A stretch of DNA of 21,803 nucleotides from Glaciecola sp964418575 (GTDB lineage Bacteria; Pseudomonadota; Gammaproteobacteria; Enterobacterales; Alteromonadaceae), in assembly GCA_964418575.1 (NCBI GenBank), contig CAYQMI010000063.1, positions 1 through 21,803 on the forward strand, given 5' to 3'. Below are positions 1 to 5,960 of the stretch, in pieces. Within the stretch, counting starts at the first letter, position 1, and every line of letters begins with the position of its first letter. Below the pieces are notes generated by a model. It saw nothing but the letters and a program-made list of their open reading frames with translations. It was not told where the DNA came from and ran no database searches. Made by a program: the position numbers and the translations under genes.

Positions 1-16
1 CCTCAAGCGGGATGCG

Positions 17-22
17 TATAAT
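17..22 (+). promoter_or_regulatory. Consensus -10 hexamer (TATAAT) at window start
   Basis: A perfect TATAAT lies at 17-22. Any -35 would fall at or before the window edge, so only the -10 can be judged. It would start transcripts near base 29, upstream of the TTG ORF at 54 and of the RRM gene at 410. Chance occurrence in AT-rich DNA is possible. Confidence 0.35.
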
Positions 23-53
23 ATAGAATCGCATCTGAGAGTCAAGGTGTTTT

Positions 54-341
54 TTGATAAAAGTTAATATTTTTTATCATCACATCCAAACAATTCACTA
101 TTTAAGCCGTAATACTGATTCTAATTATGCGATTAAAACCACTAGCGGCTTTGAAACATACTATGAACGAAAACTTCCTTTTCACAGTGCGCCCTTCGTT
201 AGCGAGCGCGCATTCTACATTTATCGCTATTCAGGTCAAGCACCAAGTGAAGAATATTTGCAAAAAACTGGCGTTTGGTTAAAATTCAGCCTGAATAAGC
301 TAAAAGTTACATTTAATCGGTTTATTTATAAGATCCTTTAG
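54..341 (+). CDS. Hypothetical 95-aa protein (TTG start, doubtful)
   Basis: This is an open frame of 95 codons starting with TTG. An AAGG at 43-46 sits at a workable Shine-Dalgarno distance, and a TATAAT lies at 17-22. In-frame stops at 24 and 36 exclude a longer start. The product is rich in aromatic and basic residues (for example YYERKLPF, FYIYRYSG, and a basic C-terminus ending FIYKIL). It has no signal peptide or membrane helix, and I recognise no family. It could be a real small protein, a decayed remnant, or leader sequence of the RRM gene 68 bases downstream. The start context is the main argument for it. Confidence 0.3.
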   Translation: MIKVNIFYHHIQTIHYLSRNTDSNYAIKTTSGFETYYERKLPFHSAPFVSERAFYIYRYSGQAPSEEYLQKTGVWLKFSLNKLKVTFNRFIYKIL

Positions 342-342
342 G

Positions 343-378
343 GGTATTTCTGTTTGTTTTGCATTATTTCGAAATACC
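343..378 (+). terminator. Inverted repeat, possible weak terminator
   Basis: GGTATTTC at 343-350 pairs perfectly with GAAATACC at 371-378, across a 20-base loop. The right arm also lies inside a 12-base perfect palindrome, TATTTCGAAATA, at 366-377. The sequence after it is T-rich but has no clean T-run. It could end transcripts of the small ORF before it, fold in the leader of the RRM gene, or bind a regulator. Confidence 0.35.
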
Positions 379-409
379 ATAATCATTTTAATCTTTATTA
401 GGACAAGTC

Positions 410-895
410 ATGTTATCAATCCGACTTCCCCTCGCTATTTTTATTACGGCAGTTCTCAGTATTGCCGCTTACTTTACCCAGCAGTCTTTTATAGACTCTT
501 CACTAATTACTTTTATCCCTTCAATATTCGTAGTACTCACTTTTTGCTTCTTGCTCATTCCCACACTTATTGCAAGTGTAAATAATCAAGATAAGCCCAG
601 CACCAGCAAACCCCGTCCAAGAAAGCCTGTTGTAAGTGCAGACGGAGCAATTACTACCTTATATGTTGGAAACCTTCCATATAAAGCCAACGAGCAAACC
701 GTCAAAGAACTGTTCGAAGAAATTGGTACGGTAACATCAGTACGCTTGATGAAAGATAGAAAAACTGGACGACGCAAAGGCTTTGGATTTGTTGAAGTTG
801 AAAGCGTTAAAGCCGAACAATATATTCAGAAACTAAATGACTCTGAGTTTATGGATAGAACTATCAAAGTACGACCAGCAAAAGACAAGGCTTAG
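410..895 (+). CDS. Membrane-anchored RRM-domain RNA-binding protein
   Basis: This 161-aa protein has two parts. Residues about 5-24 and 33-56 are two hydrophobic helices joined by a short polar turn. Residues 60-80 are a Pro/Lys-rich linker, and 82-157 form one RNA recognition motif. RNP2 reads LYVGNL (84-89) and RNP1 reads RKGFGFVEV (122-130), with the aromatic residues that stack on RNA bases intact. Bacterial single-RRM proteins are usually small, soluble and often cold-inducible; here the RRM is probably held at the inner membrane facing the cytoplasm. AGGA at 401-404 gives a good ribosome site for the ATG. The RNA target and function are unknown. Nothing nearby looks like an operon partner, and the next gene is convergent. 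Confidence 0.88.
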   Translation: MLSIRLPLAIFITAVLSIAAYFTQQSFIDSSLITFIPSIFVVLTFCFLLIPTLIASVNNQDKPSTSKPRPRKPVVSADGAITTLYVGNLPYKANEQTVKELFEEIGTVTSVRLMKDRKTGRRKGFGFVEVESVKAEQYIQKLNDSEFMDRTIKVRPAKDKA

Positions 896-902
896 TCAAA
901 AT

Positions 903-932
903 CGGCGACCACTAAAATTTGGTGTGTCGCCG
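903..932 (-). terminator. Hairpin between convergent genes
   Basis: CGGCGAC at 903-909 pairs with GTCGCCG at 926-932, and an inner CAC/GTG extends the stem past one bulged base. Read on the minus strand, the stem is followed by ATTTTG, so it best serves as a modest terminator for the DUF5610 gene ending at 960. On the plus strand no T-run follows. Confidence 0.5.
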
Positions 933-959
933 CATCATTCAGGTTCAAATTCTGTTTTA

Positions 960-2123
960 CTAATTTACCTTACTTTCGCCGCTACCGAGAAACTTTGCAT
1001 TGAAAGCATGAAAGCGGTTTATTGCTTGAACCAAGTCAGGAACTTGCACATCCTTCATCTGATTAACCAGACCATTGATTACCTGCTTATATTCCTCTTC
1101 AGAGGCCAACTCTTGCTTCGCGGTATCCATAACGCTCATTAAGCGGGCAACATATTGCGCAACGGCTTTCGGTGACGACAAGTCTTCCTTATTTGAAAAC
1201 TCATTTAAATGCTTTATTTGGTCGTAAGCCATCGCACCGTTTGTTTTATCGTTTTTTGAAAGTTGCTTTGAAAGCGCAATCATATCTGCGTCGGAATAGC
1301 CCAAATCTAAGGATTTGTCATAAGCGCTCTGCATATCTTTGCGATAAAAAGTATTAAGTAACTCATCGGTACTATTAATCAAATTTGCTAATTCAGAGGT
1401 TTTATCGCTATTTAAGGAACCTGCAATACTGAACGAAATATTTGAACCCTGAGTCGTAAAGGCTCTCTCGCTTCCTTCACTTCCAGAAACTTTTGCAAAT
1501 GCTTTGACACCAAAGTCTATTTTAAGCTCTGCATAATTACTACTAGCAATCTCGATAGTGTCATACTGCTCACGCACTGACCTTGCAGAGTGTTCATAAA
1601 GCTCAGGGCTATCTGGTAATTTCTCAATACCTTTAATAATTCGGTCTTGGCTGACATTTATGTTTTTTGTGAGTGTATCGTCAGATATTCCGGCCAACTC
1701 AATTTTCGCTTGATCAATACCAACGTTCACACCTTCCATTGCTTGCTTTTTAAAGTAAACAATATCATCGCCAGAAGCACCATTACCTGCCATTTTAGAC
1801 AAAGAAGACGAAACAAATCCTAATACGTTGCGGACAACTTCATCGATGTCGAACATAGGCTTTGCGCTCATCGAGGCAGCTTTTGCCCCTTTATTAGTTG
1901 CGTCAAGCTCACGATTAGGTAAGACGCTCTCAAAGCGACTATTAATTGAAAAGGCGATGACTTTAGCCGCCACCGCATCGTTAGCAGCAGAAGAGCTATA
2001 AGTGTCGGAACCAAAAGTTGTTGGCGCATTCGCTATGCCCTGCTGGACCTTGAAATCGATCACGTTTGCCGCTTTTACACCTGTTACTTCAGGTAAAGCA
2101 GACTTAATTTCTACCGTATTCAT
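960..2123 (-). CDS. DUF5610 domain-containing protein
   Basis: This 387-aa protein has no signal peptide or membrane helix. I assign DUF5610 from the central segment around residues 125-170, where a Gly-rich GVNVGIDQAKIEL stretch is followed by a helix with regular Ile/Leu spacing (ISQD-type pattern into IIKGIEKL). This is by recall of the family, not a search. The N-terminal 100 residues are Ala/Ser-rich and look flexible, and the C-terminal part is helical. The biochemical function of the family is not known to me. The ATG is preceded by GAGG at a good distance. The gene runs convergently to the RRM gene and divergently from trmA, and it appears to be transcribed alone. Confidence 0.7.
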   Translation of the reverse strand: MNTVEIKSALPEVTGVKAANVIDFKVQQGIANAPTTFGSDTYSSSAANDAVAAKVIAFSINSRFESVLPNRELDATNKGAKAASMSAKPMFDIDEVVRNVLGFVSSSLSKMAGNGASGDDIVYFKKQAMEGVNVGIDQAKIELAGISDDTLTKNINVSQDRIIKGIEKLPDSPELYEHSARSVREQYDTIEIASSNYAELKIDFGVKAFAKVSGSEGSERAFTTQGSNISFSIAGSLNSDKTSELANLINSTDELLNTFYRKDMQSAYDKSLDLGYSDADMIALSKQLSKNDKTNGAMAYDQIKHLNEFSNKEDLSSPKAVAQYVARLMSVMDTAKQELASEEEYKQVINGLVNQMKDVQVPDLVQAINRFHAFNAKFLGSGESKVN

Positions 2124-2185
2124 TTTAGATACCTCACTATCCTCAACTCTGTTATCGGCAAAAAAGAATTTTCTTTAATAAATAG

Positions 2186-2213
2186 TTGGTAAATTTTTGC
2201 AGGACGTTACAAT
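2186..2213 (+). promoter_or_regulatory. trmA promoter with GC-rich discriminator
   Basis: TTGGTA (2186-2191), a 16-base spacer and TACAAT (2208-2213) form a plausible sigma-70 promoter about 30 bases before the trmA ATG. The bases after the -10 read TCGCGC. GC-rich discriminators are typical of stringently controlled promoters, and E. coli trmA is reported to be growth-rate regulated. Whether that control is kept here is inference. Confidence 0.6.
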
Positions 2214-2242
2214 TCGCGCATACTCAGCAAGAGAAAAGAAAC

Positions 2243-3337
2243 ATGACTAGTTTACATAACGAATACTTAGCACAGCTAGCTAGCAAGCAAAGCCGTTTAT
2301 CTCAGCTATTATCTCCACACTTTTCCAGCGAGCTACAAGTATTCCCCTCTGCGCCAGAGTATTATCGTATGCGAGCGGAATTTAGAATTTGGCACGATGG
2401 CCCGCAAAGCTATCACATTATGTTCGACCAAGTTTCTAAAGAAAAATACAAAGTCTCGCAGTTACCTGCCGCCTGCAGACTAATAAATAAGGCAATGGAA
2501 ATTGTTATCGATTTTATTAACCAGCATGATGCTTTGCGCAAAAAGCTTTTTCAAATTGATTACTTGGCAAGTACTACAAACCAACTGATCATATCGATGA
2601 TTTACCATAAGCCACTAGACGATGCATGGGAGCAAGAAGCGGAATTGTTAAGGCATGAACTTCAAGACTTAGGCGTTGTAAATGTTATCGGTCGCTCAAA
2701 AAAACAAAAAGTCGTGCTTGGTAACGATTTTGTCATCGAAAAACTGGAACTTGGGGGGCGCAGCTTCGAATTCAAGCAAATTGAAAACAGCTTCACCCAG
2801 CCAAACGCGCAAATAAATGTGAGCATGCTCGAATGGACCATGCAAAAGCTGTCGAATATAAACGGGGACTTATTGGAGCTGTATTGCGGCTCTGGCAATT
2901 TTTCGGTTCCTTTAGCGCATAACTTTAAAAAAGTATTCGCGACTGAAATCTCCAAGACCTCAGTAAATGCCGCGCAATACAACATTCACGCAAACGACAT
3001 TAGAAACCTTACAATTGCTAGATTAAGCAGCGAGGAATTTACTGAGGCTTATAACGGAGTTAGAAAGTTCTTTCGTTTAAAGGATGTGGACTTAGAGGGC
3101 TACGATTTCAGTACTGTTTTAGTGGATCCACCAAGAGCTGGTTTGGATATCGATACAATTAAATTAATCAGTCGCTTTGAAAATATTGTTTATATTTCAT
3201 GTAATCCAGAGACTCTGGCAGATAACTTGGCGATAATATCTACGAGCCATGACGTGGTCGAGGCAGCTCTGTTTGATCAATTTCCATTTACCGAACACAT
3301 TGAAACCGGGGTAATACTTAAACCGCGCCAAGCTTAA
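2243..3337 (+). CDS. trmA: tRNA (uracil-54-C5)-methyltransferase
   Basis: TrmA uses SAM to make 5-methyluridine (ribothymidine) at position 54 of the T-loop in nearly all tRNAs. The 364-aa product matches the E. coli enzyme (366 aa) along its whole length, including YRMRAEFRIWHDG near the N-terminus and VENSFTQPN-like IENSFTQPN before the methyltransferase domain. The SAM-binding loop is LLELYCGSGNF. The catalytic cysteine is C320 in YISCNPETL (C324 in E. coli) and the general base is E354 in HIETGV (E358 in E. coli). The frame is open back to a TTG at 2186, but that codon lies in the promoter -35. The ATG at 2243 starts a protein aligned with E. coli TrmA and is preceded by a purine-rich stretch. 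Six bases separate its stop from the convergent fabR stop. Confidence 0.97.
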   Translation: MTSLHNEYLAQLASKQSRLSQLLSPHFSSELQVFPSAPEYYRMRAEFRIWHDGPQSYHIMFDQVSKEKYKVSQLPAACRLINKAMEIVIDFINQHDALRKKLFQIDYLASTTNQLIISMIYHKPLDDAWEQEAELLRHELQDLGVVNVIGRSKKQKVVLGNDFVIEKLELGGRSFEFKQIENSFTQPNAQINVSMLEWTMQKLSNINGDLLELYCGSGNFSVPLAHNFKKVFATEISKTSVNAAQYNIHANDIRNLTIARLSSEEFTEAYNGVRKFFRLKDVDLEGYDFSTVLVDPPRAGLDIDTIKLISRFENIVYISCNPETLADNLAIISTSHDVVEAALFDQFPFTEHIETGVILKPRQA

Positions 3338-3343
3338 ACTAGA

Positions 3344-3946
3344 TTATGTGAGTTTTTGAAAATTAACCGCGCCAATTTGTACAAATCTTAACTGCATAAT
3401 TACGCGTTGAGCAATATCTGACACTTCTCTAGGGTCAGCGTCTAACGCTTCAGCACCTGCGCTAAATACGAGCCTAACCATTGCCTCGGCTTGCAAGTGA
3501 GCAACGTCGGGCGGCAAACTGAGGTGGGAAACAATATAATCCGACAATTCTTCAGTAAAATATTGAATTTCTCGCATAACTGCTGCTCTAAACTCTGGCG
3601 ACGTACCCGTATGTTCGCGTAACAATAAACGAAATACATTTGTGTTTTGCGTAATAAACTCCATAAAGGTATGAACCGATATGGATATCACGCTCCCGCC
3701 TTTTTCGATACGTTGGCGCGCTTTTCGCATAAGTTGTCTTAGTGCCAGGCCAGATTCATCGACAAGGGTTAAGCCCAATTCGTTAATATCGGTAAAGTGC
3801 CGATAAAAAGACGTAGGTGCGATGCCGGCCTCGCGGGCGACCTCTCGCAAACTGATAGACGTGAAGCTTTTATTTTCATTCAGTAAAGTAAAAGCTGCAT
3901 CAACAATTTTTTGACGCGTTTGTAATTTTTGGAGTTGTCGATTCAT
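3344..3946 (-). CDS. fabR: TetR-family repressor of unsaturated fatty acid synthesis FabR
   Basis: This 200-aa TetR-family regulator aligns closely with E. coli FabR. The helix-turn-helix (residues about 32-51) reads SLREVAREAGIAPTSFYRHF, essentially the enteric recognition helix. The following ELGLTLVDESGLALRQLM and FRLLLREHTGTSPEFRAAV segments are also FabR signatures. In E. coli, FabR represses fabA and fabB in response to the ratio of unsaturated to saturated acyl-ACP or acyl-CoA. Here it is divergent from a membrane acyl desaturase whose promoter carries a palindrome that fits FabR (4021-4038). The ATG at 3946 has no strong ribosome site. Conservation of the recognition helix makes the assignment firm; its targets here are inferred. 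Confidence 0.96.
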   Translation of the reverse strand: MNRQLQKLQTRQKIVDAAFTLLNENKSFTSISLREVAREAGIAPTSFYRHFTDINELGLTLVDESGLALRQLMRKARQRIEKGGSVISISVHTFMEFITQNTNVFRLLLREHTGTSPEFRAAVMREIQYFTEELSDYIVSHLSLPPDVAHLQAEAMVRLVFSAGAEALDADPREVSDIAQRVIMQLRFVQIGAVNFQKLT

Positions 3947-3990
3947 TCGGACATGTTTACATTAGAGCAGGCGTTTAATCAATATAAAAC

Positions 3991-4019
3991 TTGCCAAAAA
4001 GCTGCCGAAAAGTTAAATT
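3991..4019 (+). promoter_or_regulatory. Sigma-70 promoter of the desaturase gene
   Basis: TTGCCA (3991-3996), a 17-base spacer and TAAATT (4014-4019) make a good sigma-70 promoter. The predicted start is near 4026, inside the palindrome at 4021-4038. Its position shows that the open frame running back to a TTG at 3991 is not translated that far. Confidence 0.7.
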
Positions 4020-4020
4020 A

Positions 4021-4038
4021 AGCGCACAGTTGTACGCT
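4021..4038. promoter_or_regulatory. Probable FabR operator
   Basis: AGCGCACAGTTGTACGCT is an 18-base imperfect palindrome with half-sites AGCGcACA and TGTaCGCT. This agrees with the AGCG-n-ACA / TGT-n-CGCT arrangement I recall for gammaproteobacterial FabR sites upstream of fabA and fabB. It starts two bases after the -10 and covers the predicted transcription start, where a bound repressor would block RNA polymerase. fabR itself starts 75 bases away on the other strand. Confidence 0.75.
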
Positions 4039-4059
4039 CAAAATAAAAGTGAATTTGTA

Positions 4060-5205
4060 GTGAAAAAACCCCCTATTATACCCGTTAACATTGCCGTCTT
4101 TACAATTACCACCCTGATCACGGTGATAGGCGTCCCAATGTGGATTGCCTTTAACGGCTTTGATCTCACCGAAGTGCTTGTCGCTGTTTTTCTGTTTTTC
4201 TTCACCGGCATGTCGATTACCGCGGGATATCATCGTCTTTGGTCACATAAAACTTACGATGCTCATCCAGTTGTTCGCGTAGTTTTAGCAATTGGCGGCG
4301 CAATGGCGCTGCAAAATAGCATCTTGCATTGGTCGTCAGATCATCGCGTTCATCATCGCCATGTTGATGTTAACGACAAAGACCCCTATTCCGCAAAAAA
4401 GGGCTTTTGGTTTTCACACATAGGCTGGATGCTTCGCGAATATCAATCAGAATGCTATAGCGATTACTCTAACTGCCGAGATCTGCAAAAAGACAAGGTT
4501 GTTATGTGGCAACATAAGCATTATTTAGCCATCGTACTTGCAGCTAACTTTGGCATTACTGGACTACTTGGATGGCTCAACGGCGACATCTTAGGCATGA
4601 TGCTGATTGCTGGCGTTGCTCGCCTTGTGATTGTTCATCACGTGACTTTCTTTATTAACTCCCTTGCACATATATGGGGTTCTAGACCTTACACTGACAC
4701 AAATACTGCGAGAGATAACGGCATATTAGCGTTTTTTACCTTTGGAGAGGGCTATCATAATTACCATCATATTTTTGAATATGATTATAGAAACGGTATC
4801 CACTGGTGGCAGTATGATCCAACAAAATGGTTAATAAAATCACTTTCGTGGGTAAAGCTTACTTCGAACTTGAGAAAAACACCTGAAGAAAGAATCGAAA
4901 AAGCTAAATTACAAATGCAATTAAAATATGCCAAGAAAAAATTGGTGAACTTACCAAATGCAGAAGAGCTTGCAATAAAAATTCAGTTTGAATACGACGA
5001 GCTGGTTCAAAAAATGACAGCTTACTACAGCGCTAAGAAAAAACTTATGGCAGATAAGAAGCAAAACTTAAAAGAATCGTATGAACGATTAGATGTTGAC
5101 TTTGAGTTTAAAGAGCTGAAGCAATCATTTGCTTTACAAAAAGAAAAATGGAAGTCGCTCTGTGCTCACTATACGTCGCCTTTAAGTACCCAAGCGCTTG
5201 GATAA
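4060..5205 (+). CDS. Membrane acyl (delta-9 type) fatty acid desaturase
   Basis: This is a di-iron membrane desaturase that puts a cis double bond into a saturated acyl chain (acyl-CoA or phospholipid-bound; the substrate is not settled by sequence). With the GTG start at 4060 it has 381 residues. The histidine boxes are HRLWSH (58-63), HRVHH (95-99) and HNYHH (233-237), with a further conserved NSLAH. Four hydrophobic helices lie at about 8-32, 37-55, 155-175 and 178-198. Residues about 268-381 form a Lys/Glu-rich helical tail likely to be coiled coil, beyond the catalytic core. I prefer GTG 4060 because a promoter and FabR-like operator occupy 3991-4038, and MKKPPII is a typical family N-terminus; no clear Shine-Dalgarno precedes it. 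Repression by FabR when unsaturated acyl chains are plentiful is a reasonable inference. Confidence 0.93.
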   Translation: MKKPPIIPVNIAVFTITTLITVIGVPMWIAFNGFDLTEVLVAVFLFFFTGMSITAGYHRLWSHKTYDAHPVVRVVLAIGGAMALQNSILHWSSDHRVHHRHVDVNDKDPYSAKKGFWFSHIGWMLREYQSECYSDYSNCRDLQKDKVVMWQHKHYLAIVLAANFGITGLLGWLNGDILGMMLIAGVARLVIVHHVTFFINSLAHIWGSRPYTDTNTARDNGILAFFTFGEGYHNYHHIFEYDYRNGIHWWQYDPTKWLIKSLSWVKLTSNLRKTPEERIEKAKLQMQLKYAKKKLVNLPNAEELAIKIQFEYDELVQKMTAYYSAKKKLMADKKQNLKESYERLDVDFEFKELKQSFALQKEKWKSLCAHYTSPLSTQALG

Positions 5206-5213
5206 GATAAATG

Positions 5214-5233
5214 AGGCTAAGTTTACTTAGCCT
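5214..5233 (+). repeat. Perfect hairpin after the desaturase gene
   Basis: AGGCTAAG (5214-5221) and CTTAGCCT (5226-5233) form an 8-bp perfect stem with a TTTA loop, just after the desaturase stop. No T-run follows, so it may protect the 3' end of the mRNA rather than terminate. The true terminator is at 5281. Confidence 0.5.
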
Positions 5234-5280
5234 TGTACGACTGAACCTTATCCGCCGCTAATTTTCACTTATATTTACGC

Positions 5281-5311
5281 AAAAAAAAGCCTCTCAATTG
5301 AGAGGCTTTTT
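5281..5311. terminator. Bidirectional rho-independent terminator
   Basis: The 18-base palindrome GCCTCTCAATTGAGAGGC (5289-5306) is flanked by eight A on the left and TTTTT on the right, so it works in both directions. It separates the desaturase gene (plus) from the convergent small exported protein gene (minus). Confidence 0.92.
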
Positions 5312-5330
5312 ACATTAACACTAAACAAAT

Positions 5331-5639
5331 TTATTTCTTTTCGTTCGCTAGCTTTGCGAGATATGCATCTCGATGTGCTACCACTTCAATATCTAAAGTC
5401 TTTGGCGATATTGTAATGCTCGCCATAGCGTGTTCGCTATTAGCGTTCTGCTCAAACAACGAAGCTTGCGCATCTAAAAATGAATCACTTGTTTCAATTT
5501 TATTGCTCATGCATGAAGCGTTTATTTCAAACGATGCTTTATCCATACATGAAAAACTATTCGTAGCCTCTGTGTCTGATTGAGCAGCGGAAGCACCAAA
5601 ACAAGCAAGCGTTAGCAATGTTGCAACGATCTTCTTCAT
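5331..5639 (-). CDS. Small exported protein, possible Pho-regulon member
   Basis: This 102-aa protein begins with a clear Sec signal peptide (MKKIVATLLTLACFGASAA, cleaved near residue 19). The mature part has two cysteines in SCMDK and SCMSNK, 12 residues apart, which could form a disulfide. It ends in a charged helical segment. I do not recognise the family. The open frame reaches further upstream, but ATG 5639 has an excellent GAGGAGA ribosome site and starts the signal peptide. A sigma-70 promoter (5671-5699) and Pho-box-like repeats (5711-5754) lie upstream, so induction in phosphate starvation is a testable inference. It appears monocistronic, ending at the shared terminator at 5281-5311. 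Confidence 0.78.
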   Translation of the reverse strand: MKKIVATLLTLACFGASAAQSDTEATNSFSCMDKASFEINASCMSNKIETSDSFLDAQASLFEQNANSEHAMASITISPKTLDIEVVAHRDAYLAKLANEKK

Positions 5640-5661
5640 TTTATTTCTCCTCACAGATAAC

Positions 5662-5683
5662 TTGACTAAAAGTATACAGTCAA
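5662..5683. promoter_or_regulatory. Inverted repeat over the -10 of the small exported protein gene
   Basis: TTGACT (5662-5667) and AGTCAA (5678-5683) are perfect inverted half-sites 10 bases apart. The predicted -10 lies between and partly inside them. The layout suits a repressor operator, but I cannot name the regulator. Confidence 0.4.
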
Positions 5684-5699
5684 ATAACAAAGACATCAA
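5671..5699 (-). promoter_or_regulatory. Sigma-70 promoter of the small exported protein gene
   Basis: On the minus strand, TTGATG (5699-5694), a 17-base spacer and TATACT (5676-5671) give a good promoter. The start is expected near 5664, leaving a leader of about 25 bases with the GAGGAGA ribosome site. Confidence 0.6.
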
Positions 5700-5710
5700 G
5701 AAGAATCATA

Positions 5711-5754
5711 GTTTTATGACATTTATATGACAGCAACGTGAAATAAAGATGACA
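5711..5754 (-). promoter_or_regulatory. Tandem Pho-box-like direct repeats
   Basis: On the minus strand, TGTCAT occurs three times, starting at 5754, 5732 and 5721, so the copies are 22 and 11 bases apart. A degenerate copy (TTTCAC) fills the empty 11-base slot at 5743. The two downstream copies read CTGTCATATAAATGTCAT, very close to the PhoB box consensus of two 7-base CTGTCAT-type repeats with a 4-base A/T spacer. The phasing suits two PhoB dimers on one face of the helix. The array ends about 11 bases upstream of the predicted -35 at 5699. Confidence 0.6.
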
Positions 5755-5869
5755 TTTGCCGTAATAATTCGAACAAATCCTGTATTGAGCGAGTTGTTCT
5801 GAGCATGGGTAAAGAGTATCAAAAAAACTTAACACGCTGATTACGCGGAAGTGGGATGAATGTAGATTG

Positions 5870-5899
5870 AATGTAGGTATGAAATAAAATACCTACATT
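5870..5899. repeat. Perfect 11-bp inverted repeat
   Basis: AATGTAGGTAT (5870-5880) and ATACCTACATT (5889-5899) are perfect inverted arms around an 8-base loop (GAAATAAA). No T-run follows on either strand. It could be an RNA stem downstream of cysH or a protein-binding site. Confidence 0.6.
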
Positions 5900-5915
5900 G
5901 TGAAATTTATACGCC

Positions 5916-5957
5916 AGCTAAGCATGATGCTGCTGAAGCGCAGAGCTTAGCTTTTTA
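5916..5957 (+). terminator. Terminator-like hairpin pointing into cysH
   Basis: AGCTAAGC (5916-5923) pairs perfectly with GCTTAGCT (5945-5952), with an inner CTGC/GCAG stem. TTTTT follows on the plus strand only. On the minus strand, where cysH would need it, no T-run follows. It therefore looks like the end of a plus-strand transcript with no annotated gene, or a block against antisense transcription. Confidence 0.45.
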
Positions 5958-5960
5958 TCC

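Larger units (their letters stand above)
5755..5960. other. Non-coding gap between cysH and the small exported protein
   Basis: No open frame longer than about 11 codons is present on either strand. The gap holds a repeated GAATGTAG (5858-5865 and 5869-5876), a long perfect hairpin (5870-5899) and a plus-oriented terminator-like hairpin (5916-5957). A weak plus-strand promoter could be TTGTTC, 17 bases, TATCAA near 5798-5826. A small plus-strand RNA is possible but unproven. Confidence 0.35.

Noticed and set aside
837..1142. 101-codon plus-strand frame overlapping the RRM gene end and DUF5610
   Set aside because: It overlaps two well-supported genes and spans the hairpin between them; no start context or recognisable protein.
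2662..2985. 107-codon minus-strand frame
   Set aside because: Antisense to the SAM-binding core of trmA, where every catalytic motif is conserved in the trmA frame.
3321..3375. 11-base direct repeat AACCGCGCCAA (3321-3331 and 3365-3375)
   Set aside because: Each copy is inside the coding end of a different gene (trmA and fabR); no further structure, so probably chance.
3991..4059. TTG start at 3991 giving a 404-aa desaturase
   Set aside because: Bases 3991-4019 form the promoter and 4021-4038 the palindrome; the added residues do not resemble a desaturase N-terminus.
5639..5699. Longer 122-aa version of the small exported protein
   Set aside because: The upstream Met codons overlap the promoter; ATG 5639 has the GAGGAGA ribosome site and begins a standard signal peptide.
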